Assembly (NCBI GenBank): GCA_026873275.1
Contig: JANTUC010000002.1
Span: forward strand, 868,001-932,000
DNA from: Pseudopithomyces maydicus
Taxonomy: Eukaryota; Ascomycota; Dothideomycetes; Pleosporales; Didymosphaeriaceae
Length of the DNA: 64,000 bases
Direction of reading: 5' to 3'
Below the pieces are notes generated by a model. It did not search any database and had not been told where the DNA came from. It saw only the letters and a program-made list of their open reading frames with translations. Of this stretch, positions 47,201-59,474 are shown piece by piece; position 1 is the first letter of the stretch, and each line of letters starts with the position of its first letter. A program made the position numbers and the translations under genes.

Positions 47201-48264
47201 CTCTGACTAGTCGCCGTGCATCGGCAATGGCGACAAAGACGTTACCCGCAAAATTCGACACGATGCAATACAAGAAGGATGTGAAACACATCTCTGCCAC
47301 AATTGAGCAGGCTGAACAACTTGCAACAGGCCCATCTGATGGTACGACGCAGGACCGGCCAAAGTCACCTATAATACCCAGAAAACGGAGGATGACGTTA
47401 TCGGACGAGCTCGCCGAACTTCCTGAAGATTCACCATTGCGAAACACCCATGTTATTGGAACTACTTCTGCCAAGCTATCTTACCTGATCACTAAGGTTG
47501 TTCGTCATGCTTCGACTTCGAAAATTCTCATCTTTTATGACGGAGACAACACAGCATTCTATCTTGCTCAAGCTCTTGAAATGCTCTACATAAATCACCG
47601 CATCTATGCACGTACCCTAGACAACGCTACGCGCTCTGCATATGTCGCAGTTTTCAACTCAGATCCTGATATCCGTGTTCTACTGATCGATGTAGCATGC
47701 GGTGCTCTCGGTCTCAATCTCAACGCGGCGAACATCGTCCTCATAATAAACCCTATCAACCGCCCTGGAATTGAGGCACAAGCAATCAAGCGTGCTCATC
47801 GAATTGGACAGACGAAAGAAGTCTTTGTGGAAACGTTGATTCTCGAAGGCACGATAGAAGAGCAGATCTTCAAAAAGGCAAAGAGTATGACGCGACAGCA
47901 GCACGTCGAAGCCAAGGAACTGGAGGATGATGCCGGAATCATCGATATTATCCAAAATGCACAAACTCTTCCCATTGAACCGGGTGAGAGTGAAGGGCTG
48001 GCAAAGTTTGCGAAGTTGGACGTACCGCAACAGGTATTTGGTAGGCCGGGTAGGGAGAAATACCATCACTATCTGGGCAAGAAAGAGGAAAAGGGAAAGC
48101 CAAATAAAAAGGCGAAGACGCAGCAGAACGGAGAAGATGCGAAACGTGTAGTTGATCACAGTGTGGACATGCCGGATAGACCGGTGTCTGGAGGCTTTAT
48201 GCTGCCGCCAGAGGCGAGTCAACCCATGACATTAAGTATCTTTGGAGGACGACCTGCATACTGA
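44278..48264 (+). CDS. SNF2-family DNA-dependent ATPase (Rad5/Rad16-like)
   Basis: Three exons (44278-45150, 45312-46538, 46588-48264; introns 161 and 49 nt) give 1258 residues. The SNF2 ATPase lobe 1 begins with GGILAETM; exon 2 opens with the Walker A GLGKT (residues 292-296). TIVVVPRNLLHQW (motif Ia region), the DEGHH box at about 535 (motif II) and VSGTPA (motif III) follow. Lobe 2 has KILIFYDG, IRVLLIDVACGALGLNL and the terminal RAHRIGQ at about 1102. A CxC-x10-CxC cluster (CNCPYIG...DCTC) lies just before the DEGH box and could bind zinc. No RING finger is seen between the lobes, which separates it from true Rad5. A long linker with Lys/Glu-rich sequence sits between lobes. It should remodel nucleosomes or translocate on DNA in the nucleus; the precise pathway is unknown. 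Confidence 0.88.
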
Positions 48265-49329
48265 GTTAGAGTATGGAGTAGCCAAGAATATTAGTTCTTC
48301 CGATGTACGACCACAAACGGACATGAAGAGCTTAGTCAGAAGAAGTAACGTAGTCAGGTACTGAGTGGACATCGCCCATTCGGTATTAGCTGGGAAGCAT
48401 GGAATTGCAAAACGAGTTTACGAATGCCTTCTTACCAACCCTGAGCTTTTGAATCGACGCGGATATGAGCCAAACTGGCTTCCAAATCAAGGGGTGGTCA
48501 ATTATCAAATGCAATGCGTCGTTGGGAACTAGTGACATCCCCTCGGGCCCCTGGCTCTCCACTTTATGTAAAGCTCCATAGAACCAGGCAGGGCTGCCTA
48601 TTCTGCTAGCCCATGACAAGGGTATTATTTCCCAACTTCCTGCATGATATATGGTTCGGGGTCCGCATGGGCATATGAGCAGCTGATTCTCGTGAGACTC
48701 CAGTACCTTATTTCCGAGCACAGTCTGTGTCGCACAAACTGTTGGGCTGGTAATACAGTGTACACGATAAAAAAAACTTTTGCTCCCAGCAAGTTGAGGC
48801 ACCAATACCACTTCGCTTGAGCAAAGACATCGCGAACACGCAGGTATTTACAGGGACGTGGAAATGCATCAGGTGCCACGGTCTTCTGTGAGATCCTTTG
48901 ATCGCCGAGCCTTGGCATGGTAAATTTCGGCCAAAGTGCGCCTTCCGAGTAGATGTTGGACGTGTTGGGAGCAGGATAGAATCCAATTAGATGGTGATTG
49001 TTGGAAATATTCGACGTCGAGGAGTAGTGGGACTCAACGTAACCATTCCGTGGGCATGAGACATGCCGTGTCCCCTGCATATAGAGGTTTGTTTTCCATT
49101 ATTTGATTTTTGTTTTCTGAAATTCAGACTGAAGGGCGTGGACTCCACCTTTACGAATACCAGAATCACCCACAAAACGAGCGTGTCGGGCACGGCAGCG
49201 AGCTCATTCAGGACGCCCCCCCCCCCTACTTGCTTAGATCTTAAAGTAGTCAGATGATGTGTCCTGATAAGTATGGTAGGAAGAGCATCGTCCTCTCCAG
49301 GTACCATCGCTCACGTTTCCAGATCCCGA
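48265..49329. other. intergenic with unresolved minus-strand open frames
   Basis: Two partly overlapping minus-strand frames, 49080-48625 and 48811-48386, and a third at 49307-48987, read more like protein than usual shadows (segments such as RISQKTVAPDAFPRPCKYL and SWASRIGSPAWFYGALHK). They cannot be joined by clear splice sites. A T8 run (A8 on the plus strand, near 48770-48777) and a C11 run (49216-49226) lie where frames would have to change. This could be a degraded gene or a gene with homopolymer errors; I recognise no family. Confidence 0.3.
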
Positions 49330-50912
49330 ATGCCTTCCCCAACCCGAGCCTTCACAATTGCATCCCCATCACCCAGGAGAGAACTCTCAGGGGGGCTTAG
49401 ATACAACACGTAGCTCTTTTTCGGTCGAGGCAGATGAGAAAGGCAATAAAAATACAAGCAAGCGTGCGCGTCCTGATCTGTAAGCATCGAAACCCTACCA
49501 GAATAATTCACAGCTACTCACCCTGCCAGAATTTCAAACCAGAAAGCCAAGGTGACCAAAGCGCAACAATGGAAGATTTGGACATCCTGTGCTTTGCAAG
49601 CCTTTTGGATTATGGGCATCAACCAGAGCTTCGGCATCTTTCAAGCGTACTACGGCAGCGACAAAGCTGTCAAAGCAGGTATGATTCAACCTCAAGAACA
49701 GATGCGCAGAGCCGGCATCGCGGCGATACAATCGCTTGGAAACGGGGGAGTTGTAGCGGCATTTGCGATACTCTTTTATGCCCGGCTGCCGTTGATTGGC
49801 AACCATATCCGGACGTTGTGTTGGGCGAGCGCTACGCTTACAGCAATTGGATTTGCAGGAGCGGCTGCAAGCCATAGTGTAAGTAATGGATGTCCGCAAT
49901 TTGCGAATTCGAGCTGAAAACTACTTAGCTCTGGCTGCTTCTCCTGACACAAGGCTTCTTCGTCGGCGTCGGAAATGGCGTGTTCTTCAATTCGTTGTTG
50001 ACTATCCTCCCGGAATACTTTGAACGATACTCCGGTCGGGCACAGGGAGCATCTGCCGCAAGTAAGTGAAAGGCAGTGCCCAGTTTATACCCCAATAGCT
50101 AACGAGTACAAGTTGGGAGCATCGGAGCTGTGATACTCGCTCTCACACTTCCTGAGCTTCTCGATTCAGTCGGTCCTCGTTGGACACTCGGTATACTATC
50201 GGTTCTGAGCACGTGCATCTTGGGCACCTCGAGTTACCTGGCACAGCCGCCCCGCAAATGCGAAAGACGAAGCACCAAGCTCGCAGGATGGAAAGCTTTC
50301 ACAAACCCGGTCTTTGCATTGCTTTTCCTGGTGAACTTGATCCACCCGCTGACAATTGCCATCCCGACGACGTTCGGACCGGAATTCAGTAAAGCCGTGG
50401 GGTACAACAGCAGGATGGCATCGATCATCTTGGCAATCAGCAGTGGAGTCGGCATTCCATCGAGGCCACTTCTGGGCTGGGCAGCTGACTTTGTAGGGCA
50501 TAACAACATGCTCTTCATATCGACGTTCACATTCGGTCTCAGCACTTTGACCCTATGGCTACCAGCTGCATACGCGGACAACGGCCCAGTGTGGATCCTG
50601 TACAACGTTGTCTACGGTTGCATGTACGGCGTGTTCACGACGGTAACCAATTCGGTGCAGAAGGGCCACTTTGGCGACGAGCTCTACTATCCCTACAACG
50701 GAGCGCTCACTTCGATCCGAGGCGTCAGTTACGTGGTCGGCGTCCCCATCGCAGGCTCGCTGGTGAGCCGGATCAAGGACTCTGAGCTGGATGGAGTGGA
50801 TTTCAAGAAGCCGATAATGTACACGGGCATACTTTTGATGATGTCGACATGCTGTCTTGCTGGCGTTCGTTTGCTGGACGCCAGGAGAAACGGGTGGAGA
50901 TGGGTCAAGTAG
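49330..50912 (+). CDS. MFS monocarboxylate-type transporter (5' end uncertain)
   Basis: The secure part is exons 49530-49878, 49929-50061 and 50113-50912 (introns 50 and 51 nt). It starts with WKIWTSCALQAFWIMGINQSFGIFQAYYGS, which is helix 1 of the monocarboxylate-porter-like branch of the major facilitator superfamily, and runs through about 12 membrane segments to RRNGWRWVK. Features include the QSLGNGGVVAAF helix 2, GFFVGVGNGVFFN helix 4, a Lys/Arg-rich central loop and the LGWAADFVG loop. The frame has no ATG before helix 1 and a stop at 49504-49506. A first exon 49330-49409 (MPSPTRAFTI...) followed by a 120-nt intron with a weak GTAGCT donor fits the phase and would give 453 residues; this exon is tentative. 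The substrate is probably a small organic acid, by family only. Confidence 0.8.
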
Positions 50913-51620
50913 GGAGAAACAAGGGAAGGCGCGGACCAGACAGAGCAACATGGACCGTGGAAGGTGGAGTAATACAAAAGAGATATAGACTTCCGAAACC
51001 GGTGAGATGTTAACGAGATGTCCTCTAGGTTTTGCGATAGAATTGACTTTACAATGGAGAGGCTATTTGGTTTGCTGTTAGCGTGCAAGGTTGCCGTGGC
51101 ACTATACTAGTGTAGGGGAGCGGAACAGGCACCTGTGAGCGCTCTACAGACCGTGCTGTCCAGCGCACGACCTGAAGCCCGGCGACGGGGACGGGGAATA
51201 TCCACGAGATGTGATAAAAGGGTGGATGCTGCAGGTGACGTGTTTAGCGAACGAATCCCTGGGGCGTGCCTGAGCGCGTCGACGCCGATCCAGGCCCTGG
51301 TGGGTAAAAACAATACGTCGAGAACGGGATGCATGGATGCTTGGTCGATTTACCTTCACCTGCGTTCACTTTCACCCTCGCCCTCGCCCTCGCCGCCGCC
51401 TCACTCCTGAGCCCGGGCGCGTGCCTCTCACGGGTCCATAACGGTGCGCGCGCTGACCCCTCAATGGCCGGGTATCCACTACGAGACAACGGCCACCAGA
51501 GCTAGCGACCTGCTTGCATTCCTACTTCACCTCAACAACGCGGCAGGCACCATGGAGTTTCGCTGAAGATGCCAGCCCTCAGACGTCCCGCCCACACTCT
51601 CGCGATCCCCGGCCGCAGCC
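50913..51620. other. intergenic spacer
   Basis: 708 bp between the transporter stop and the WD40 gene start. A CGCCCTCGCCCT-type imperfect tandem occurs around 51375-51400. The right half must hold the WD40 gene promoter. No gene seen. Confidence 0.45.
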
Positions 51621-54600
51621 ATGTCGCTCACGCCAAACAACCCCCGAATGATGAGCCCCGCCTGGGGCGCCGGCATCAAGCTCACGCCTTCACCCTCGCC
51701 GTTCCTCAGGAGTAGTACCCCACTGCGCTCGCCCACCAAGTCGCAGCGTGCCGAAGCCTCGCTGGCCCTCCGCCAGGTCATTGGAACCACCACCAGCTCG
51801 GCCAATTCCTTCGACAGCCTCCCGAATGCCCGCTCCTTCGCCGTCTGCGCCGGTGCTGCCGCCGTCATAGCGACAGTGGACGAGGAGCGCCGTGTCTCGC
51901 AGCGCTTCTACCGCGCAAGACCAACCACAAACCCCATCAATCCGTCTGCCTCAATATATGGAGGTCCCGCCACCCCGACACAGAACGAAAGCCGGAATCG
52001 CACCGCGTCGTCTTTGCGCGAGGGCAGCGTGGGTGCGTCCCCGCTGGGCTCACCCGCGACTGACTGGAATGACTCGCCGGGCGGGAAAGCATGGTCGGCG
52101 CGAGAGAGGATAAAGGCTGCGACATGCGTGTCGTTCAGCCCAGATGGAAAGTTCCTCGCGGTCGGGGAGGTCAGTCTTCTTGGACGTATCCATGCCAGCA
52201 GTTACTGACAGTTTCAGACCGGATACAAACCGCGCGTACTAATCTTCTCGACCGCATACGATGCGCCTTCGGACACTCCCTGACCGCGCTCGCCGAGCAT
52301 ACTTTTGGCGTCAAGTGCCTTGCTTGGTCGCCAGACTCGCAATATTTGGCGAGTCTTGGTTCTCCAAACGATGGGTTCCTGTACGTTTGGAATGTCAACT
52401 CTCGCACAGGAGCCGCCAGCTTGCATGCCAGCAACAAGTGCACAAGCAATATAAATAGGATGGCGTGGATGGGTACTAGCCTGATCACGTAAGTTTGTGT
52501 CCCGCTGTACCTTACTTGGGTTTGAAGCCGAAGTAGCACAGACGTTGTGATCCCTGCTGACAAAATACCAACAGCGTTGGTACACGGCATGTCAGGGTAT
52601 GGAGAACCGAGGAGTCCAACCCTGCAGCCCGGCTATCGAGAGCGCGCCAGAGTGATGCCTCATTCTTATCGAGCAGCGTCCACAAAACACTACCTGGCAG
52701 AAACTGTTTGTTGGAAAGTTTGTTGGAAGCCAACTTCACAAGCGTCGTGGCTGTGGCTCCCTCGAAGGCAGTTGTCGCATCAGACAAAGGTCAACTTTGT
52801 CTGATTGACGATAGCGATGGAACCCAACGCTTTGTCAAAGTAGCAGAAACCGGGATCGCTGTAACATCCATGACAACAGATTCGACCGAACGACTGCATC
52901 TTGCGAGTAGTCAAGGAGGCCTCAAGACGCTCAGTATCAGCAGCATCACAGATATATCAAGCCCACCCCCATCCCCTTCTCCGAGGACGGAGTCACCCAC
53001 AATCGCTCTGGCCACAGATTCCAGCAAAATCGAAGCCATCGGCTCCTTGGTTGACTACCTCATCACCGTGGACTCTCAAAACTCCATCCGATTGTCTGAA
53101 TTATGTGCGCCAGATGACCACAGCATTGTTGGTGACGTTGTGATGAAGCTTCCTGCGCACGGTGACCCTGTGCTAGGAGTCGCATCGCTAGCAAAGGCAA
53201 ATACTACCGGTGCTTCTTTTTACACATGGTCTACTGGGGGTACCGTGCTGTTCTGGACGCCCGAAGGCACCCATAAGGAAACGCTTGAGGTGCCGCTGGA
53301 GCAGATGAGCGATGCGGATATTGGCAGTAATGAACTCAAGGCTGTCACGTCGTCGGCGGATGCCAAGTTTCTCATAACTGGGGACAAGTATGGCGTAGTG
53401 AGGTATGTTATAATCTTTCTTCCATAGCCTGGTTGTTACTAACTTGACTCAGGATTATTGACCGCCAGAATCAGTCGAGCATATTAGACATCAAGGCCCA
53501 CTCAAACGAAATCACAAGCATTGCTCTGTCCGAAGTCAAGGAACCAGTATATGTAGCCACTGGCTCGAGGGATCGCATGATACAAATTTTCCAAAGAATC
53601 GGGGTTACATGGGACCTCTTACAAACCCTTGACGAGCATGTAGGAGCAGTGACAGGTGTCTTGTTCTCTAGAAATGGAGAACGCCTTGTTTCCATGAGCT
53701 CCGACCGCACCCTTGTCGTTCGTGAGCTCGTATCTCGTCAAAGCACGGACATTACGGAGTGCGCCTTCCTGATCCTACGGACTGTCATGTTGAAGTCCAC
53801 GCCCATCTCCATGACTTTCGACGCCGACCAAGATGATGTCCTCTTGGTTTCAACGATTGATCGCCAGGTGCACAAGTACGATCTGCGCAATGGACAGTGC
53901 CTCAGCAGCTTCCGAGCTTCGGATCCTGAAGGCGGAGATGCCGTCGTTCTCTCGTCGTTGGTTCACATCCCACGCCCCTGGGGCTCTCCTCTCATTGCCG
54001 GAGTGTCAAGTACCGATAAATCGGTTCGCCTCTATGAGGAAAATGGAACATTGCTTGCCCGCGACTGGGGCCATACAGAGGGTGTCAGGGACATTGCGTT
54101 ACTGAAATCCAGCCAGGATATCGATGACGATGGCGGGGAGAAATCACTGGTGACGGTAGCTGTGGATGGCACCATCTTCGTATGGGGGCTGTTGCTCCAA
54201 ATTCACTCTCGACAACACATGTCGCATTCGATGGACCTGCTTGGACCAAGCACTCCACAAAACAATGATCTTTTAGCGACCAAACCACCGCTTAGACGTG
54301 TCTTCTCACAGTCGGAGCTTGCAAGATTCCAACGTTCCGAGGACGATCAGACGACCCCGACCGGCAACCGGTCGCCAAAACTCCGCAAGAAATTCTCCAA
54401 GTTTTCTCTGTCGTCAACACCAAGACTAGAACCCTCCCCGAGCCTGGCGAAAGATGGCAGGCCGGGATCGGGGCGGAGGATCAATCGCAACCGGTCGCCT
54501 TCGCCTCCAAGCCCTCGTCATCAGCAAGTTGTCAAACGACGCTCGTCTGTTGATGTCAGGCTTCGTGCGAAAACCCCAGCGAATGAGTTCGGAAGTCTCG

Positions 54601-55013
54601 TGTCTTCGACAGAAAGCCTCTGCCGAACACTACGCACGTACCGGAAGCGCCTCGTGACAAGCACAGACAACCTGAGTGCTGATGTTGTGCGCGAGGTGGA
54701 GCGGGAGTTGGCATTGACTGCCCGGGCGGTGGGAGACAAGGTCAAATCCAATGCGCCTCTGGACGAATCGGTTGTGCAAAAGCTGCTCGACCAATACTCG
54801 GAACGGCTTGTGAACTTATTGGACGAAAGGATATCCGCCAGCGTAGCCTTCCATACTAGGCAGAACAGCGAGGGCGGCAGTTGGGCAGGATTCGCTTCTC
54901 CGGTCCTGCCACAAGAGGAGGCTGGAGCAACGAGCAGCAGAGGAGATGTTACGGAAAGGAAACGGTCTGTGGTCAGTGCAACGGAGTCTTTTAGTGACGG
55001 GGCTTCTGGATGA
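51621..55013 (+). CDS. WD40-repeat MAPK-binding-protein (MAPKBP1/WDR62-like) homologue (frame broken by one base)
   Basis: Four exons (51621-52169, 52218-52488, 52575-53402, 53453-55013; introns 48, 86 and 50 nt). A Ser/Pro-rich N-terminus is followed by many WD40 repeats forming two propellers (for example ATCVSFSPDGKFLAVGE, CLAWSPDSQYLAS, ITVGTRHVRVWR, FLITGDKYGVVRIID, YVATGSRDRMIQIF, SMSSDRTLVVREL). A long Ser/Arg-rich tail ends in a coiled-coil-like helix. The repeat order and tail match the MAPKBP1/WDR62 scaffold family, which in animals tethers JNK-pathway kinases and spindle-pole proteins; the fungal role is not established. In exon 2 the frame meets TGA at 52281-52283. One C added to the CCC at 52278-52280 continues the repeat without a gap (APSDTPLTALAEHTF) and yields 1069 residues. 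Confidence 0.87.
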
Positions 55014-56380
55014 CAGGGGCGGGGGCTTGGAAATGGATCACAGACGACTTTTGATTCTCATGAGGGACACGATCCGGCGTTCAGGGTGTTGGATGTGGGA
55101 GCAACGACTGCGGTGGGTGGGATCAAAAGGATGGATGGCATACCGCGAGCGTGTTGTACTACTACTATATTCTTCAGCTCGATCACGATACCACTTGTTT
55201 AATGAATTGTAGTGTTTCTCTCGGTCTTTGGATGGGCACGGAAGTGTCATGTTCGGGATGATGATCATCTCCATGTGCGCATTGGCTGAGCACGCCAAGC
55301 TCGCATGCCGGTATATTGCGCAGGTGGCATGCAATATGCGTAGGGCTGGAGGAGTGTGAGAGCGGGGTGATCTCGGGGAACTCGTGGAGAAAAGCTTAGC
55401 ACGCCACAATCCAACGAACCAGATGCATGACATTGGTCTCCAGAGGTACTTTTGGGTGGGCTGCGCTCGCGTGCAAGGTCAGATGTCGGCCGCGCTCGAG
55501 GGGCTTAGCTGTGCCTGACAGCCGACCCAGCCTCGGCGCCTACCCACACAGACAGACGTGACGCTTCTGAGCACCGGGCCTGGGGAAGTGAATGCATCCA
55601 TTGATCAGTCTGACGGCCCGAGGCGCTGGGCAAGCATAACCGAGTGACGAGGGGGCGCGTGCTGCTCACAATGACTGCGCGCCAACTGCGGGCACTAACT
55701 CCAGGGCTGCACGCTTGTCAGGCCACGGCGTGGGGCGTGTTTGTTGGTGAAGCCCTCCACGCCCGTGGCCTACGGGCGACGGGGAGAGCGTCTGGGGGGC
55801 TCTGCACCTGCAGGATCGGTGGCACGAGAGACGGCTGCTTGGAAACGGCCCACAGCAGCAGACGCCGGTGTGGAGCGGCTGGGCTGGTTCGAGAGCCGCG
55901 GAAGGATATGCCCCGGACCAGCGGATTGATGCCATCACCGAGCACCGCCAAGGGTCACGGCCCAAACAAAGCCCACCACCACACAGCCGTTCGTCCCCGC
56001 AGACCGGACGGCGAGGGGGTCTCGAGACTGGTTGGAGGGCTTGGGGCTGTGGCACCAACATTCATAAGGGAGACGGACCCGCCAACCAACGGCGCAATTG
56101 ATCCATCTCACCTCTCCCTCCGTCCCACACACAGCTTGGATTAGTACGGTGGAGCAACCTGGCAGAGCTTCTCCGAGACGGCAGCAGCTCCAATCTGTTG
56201 CGCCTTTGCACTCAATCCATCCAGAATTGCCCGAGCTCTTTACCCGGCACCCATAGCTGCCATTAAACGCGCCCTCGCACTCGACCCTCAATCCCTCCTC
56301 CACCTCCTGCACGCCTGCTGCTCTCCACGTGCGCCGCTCCGTCCATTGCCCGCCGAGGCCACGCGCATTGCGAGTCGAAC
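55014..56380. other. intergenic, acetyl-CoA synthetase promoter
   Basis: About 1.37 kb without a supported gene. Long open frames on the minus strand extend from here into the acetyl-CoA synthetase gene but are antisense shadows of GC-rich coding DNA. The CT/AC-rich 100-200 bp before 56381 resemble a fungal leader/core promoter. Confidence 0.5.
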
Positions 56381-58799
56381 ATGTCCGACGGCGAGACCAA
56401 GCCGCCCGTGGTGCACGAGGCCCACGAGGTCGACACCTTCCACGTCCCCAAGGCTTTCTACGAGTGAGTGTGCTCCCGGGCGCCATGTGTGTCATTCGCC
56501 GGCGAAGGTTGCTGCAGGGGAAGCAGGTTGCAGGGAGGAAGCGGGGTGACCCCGCCAACACGGCGCCCATTCCACCGCTCGACTGATCCAATCTATTGAC
56601 GCAGAGCTGACGCCCGACTGCAGGAAGCACCCGCACACAAAACCACATCTCGATGGCCTCGAGCACTACCAGCAGCTGTACAAGGAGTCCATCCAGGAAC
56701 CGCACAAGTTCTGGGGCCGCCTCGCCCGCGAGCTGCTCACGTGGGACCGCGACTTCCAGACCGTGCACGCCGGCAGCTTCGAGAACGGCGACAACGCCTG
56801 GTTCGTCGAGGGCCGTCTGAATGCCAGCTACAACTGCGTCGACCGCCATGCATTTAAAAACCCAGATAAGCCTGCCATCATCTACGAGGCCGACGACACT
56901 GCCGATGGCCGCATCATCTCCTACGGCGAGCTCCTGCGCCAGGTCTCCAAGCTCGCCTACACCCTCAAGGAGATGGGCGTCCGCAAGGGCGACACTGTTG
57001 CTCTCTACCTGCCCATGATTCCCGAGGCTGTCGTTGCTTTCCTGGCCTGCTCGCGCATCGGTGCCGTCCACTCTGTGGTCTTTGCTGGATTCTCCTCAGA
57101 CTCATTGCGTGATCGCATTATCGACGCCGAGTGCAAGGTCGTCATCACCACCGACGAAGGCAAGCGCGGCGGCAAGACCATCGCCACCAAGAAGATTGTC
57201 GACGATGCCCTTAAGCAGTGCCCCGGTGTCTCGCACTGCCTGGTCTACAAGCGCACCGGCACCGATGTCCCGTGGACCAAGGGCCGAGACTGGTGGTGGC
57301 ACGAGGAAGTCGAGAAGTACCCCAACTACATTGCCCCTGAGCCCATGAGCTCAGAAGACCCGCTGTTCCTGCTCTACACTTCCGGGTCCACCGGCAAGCC
57401 CAAGGGCGTCATGCACACAACTGGTGGCTATCTCATCGGTGCAGCGGCGACGGGCAAGTATGTATTCGACATCCACGACAATGACACATTCTTCTGCGGT
57501 GGCGACGTTGGCTGGATCACCGGTCACACGTACGTTGTCTACGCACCGCTTTTGCTTGGTGTTGCTACCGTTGTGTTCGAGGGCACACCCGCGTATCCAA
57601 ACTTCTCGCGTTATTGGGACATCGTCGATAAGTACAACGTTAGCCAGTTCTACGTAGCACCAACGGCACTGCGATTACTCAAGCGTGCTGGAGATGAGCA
57701 TGTCAAGCACAAGATGAAGAACCTACGTGTGCTGGGATCCGTCGGAGAGCCCATCGCCGCCGAGGTGTGGAAGTGGTATTTCGAGGTCGTCGGAAAGGAG
57801 GAGGCACATGTTGTAGACGTGAGAGAACGCCCCGATCCTTGAAAGATGAACACGCACTAACGGAAGCAGACATATTGGCAAACCGAGACTGGCTCGCATG
57901 TCATTACACCGCTGGGTGGTGTTACTCCAACAAAGCCTGGGTCCGCGTCTCTGCCCTTCTTCGGCATTGAGCCCGCCATCATCGACCCTGTGTCCGGTGA
58001 AGAGATCCACGGCAACGATGTCGAGGGTGTGCTCGCCTTCAAGCAGCCGTGGCCCAGCATGGCCCGCACAGTCTGGGGCGCTCACAAGCGGTACATGGAT
58101 ACTTATCTCAACGTGTACAAGGGATACTACGTGAGTACCCAACGAGGCGTTAGGGGTTATTGAAGCTAATTTCACTAGTTCACTGGCGACGGTGCAGGCC
58201 GCGATCACGAGGGCTACTACTGGATCCGGGGCCGGGTGGACGACGTAGTAAACGTTAGTGGCCACCGTCTGTCGACGGCCGAGATTGAGGCAGCTCTAAT
58301 CGAGCACCGTAAGTTCATTGCTCGCTTCTCCACCGCCACAGACTAACGTTGGACCCAGATGCCGTAGCCGAGGCGGCCGTGGTCGGCGTGAACGACGAGC
58401 TCACTGGCCAGGCGGTCAATGCGTTCGTCTCGCTGAAGGACGGCAACGACAGCTCGGACCAGACGAAGAAGGACTTGATACTGCAGGTGCGCAAGTCGAT
58501 TGGGCCGTTCGCGGCTCCCAAGGCCATCTTCGTTGTACCGGATCTGCCCAAGACGCGGTCGGGGAAGATCATGCGCCGCATTCTGCGGAAGATCTTGGCG
58601 GGAGAGGAAGACCAACTGGGCGACATCACTACGGTAAGCCACCACGTTCTTTATTGCTTGTTTGTCTTGGGGTGGTGAGGGGGTGACGCGTCAAATGTGC
58701 AAAAGGCCGGAGTAGACGGAGCTAACGCTGCCCCAGTTGTCCGACCCCTCAGTTGTCGATAAAATCATTGACGTGGTGCATTCGGCCAAGAAGAAGTGA
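56381..58799 (+). CDS. facA: acetyl-CoA synthetase (AMP-forming)
   Basis: Activates acetate with ATP and CoA to acetyl-CoA in cytosol and nucleus, feeding growth on acetate and ethanol and histone acetylation. Six exons (56381-56463, 56624-57818, 57870-58130, 58179-58308, 58359-58633, 58737-58799) all join in frame to 668 residues, the normal length. Seen in order: the N-terminal WFVEGRLNASYNCVDRH, the ATP loop LLYTSGSTGKPKG, FFCGGDVGWITGHTY, LGSVGEPIAAEVWKWY, TYWQTETGSH (start of exon 3), TGDGAGRDHEGYYWIRGRVDD with the hinge aspartate, VSGHR for CoA, and the C-terminal RSGKIMRRIL with the lysine that is acetylated in regulated relatives. Fungal orthologues are facA/acuA/ACS. Control by an acetate regulator is known elsewhere but no site was identified here. 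Confidence 0.97.
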
Positions 58800-59474
58800 A
58801 GAGGAAAGGCCCTGTGAGGCGTTTGGGTCCGGGTGGCGGATAAGTCTCACTGGAGGCGAGACGGCGGTTGTTGTTTTGTAGTGACAGCCCTGGAGGAGCG
58901 GAGATTGGGACCATGTTTATTCTTAGTAAGGCGTCTATTCGCCACAGCGAAATACCAATCACCATGGCGTGAGCAAGCACAACAAAATGTTTTGTGCGCA
59001 TGCGGTGCCACAGGAGACAGTGCACAGTGCCATGTACATGGGCTCAGATGGTGACAGGTGTGGCTTGCCGTTAGATCCGGTTTCGAATTCGTTTGGGTCC
59101 AAGCCCTTGTCGCTGTCGCCAAGGGGGACGCGCTGGAGGCGGGCTGTGCACTGGGCTGACGACTGCTCCAGCGCCTGTGGCCTCCCATCGGACTCAGGCT
59201 GGGAGGCAACTCCATAGTAGTCGATTTCGCCCACCGTTGTATTTACCTTCCTGTGTCGTTCGCTGTTTCGCTGTTGTACCGTTGTGTTTCGCTGTTGCTT
59301 CCCCATAATCGCCCTACGCACGACAGGCACCCCATCGTCCGAAGGAACCGACGGATCCGCAGCTGTGCCGAAGCAGGACTACTGTACATTGTATCGCGAT
59401 ATACCTCCGATCTGGCACGCGGAGACACGCCGCTGGTGAGCAGACGGGCTGTGGCCCTTCCACGATAGAAGACG
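58800..59474. other. intergenic spacer
   Basis: 675 bp between the acetyl-CoA synthetase stop and the ADAM start. No gene is supported. A TTCGCTGTTTCGCTGTTG-type imperfect direct repeat occurs near 59258-59298, in the presumed ADAM promoter or leader. Confidence 0.45.

Noticed and set aside
55935..57071. 378-codon minus-strand open frame over the 5' part of the acetyl-CoA synthetase gene
   Set aside because: It is antisense to highly conserved coding DNA with high GC at third positions, which commonly creates long mirror frames; no domain.
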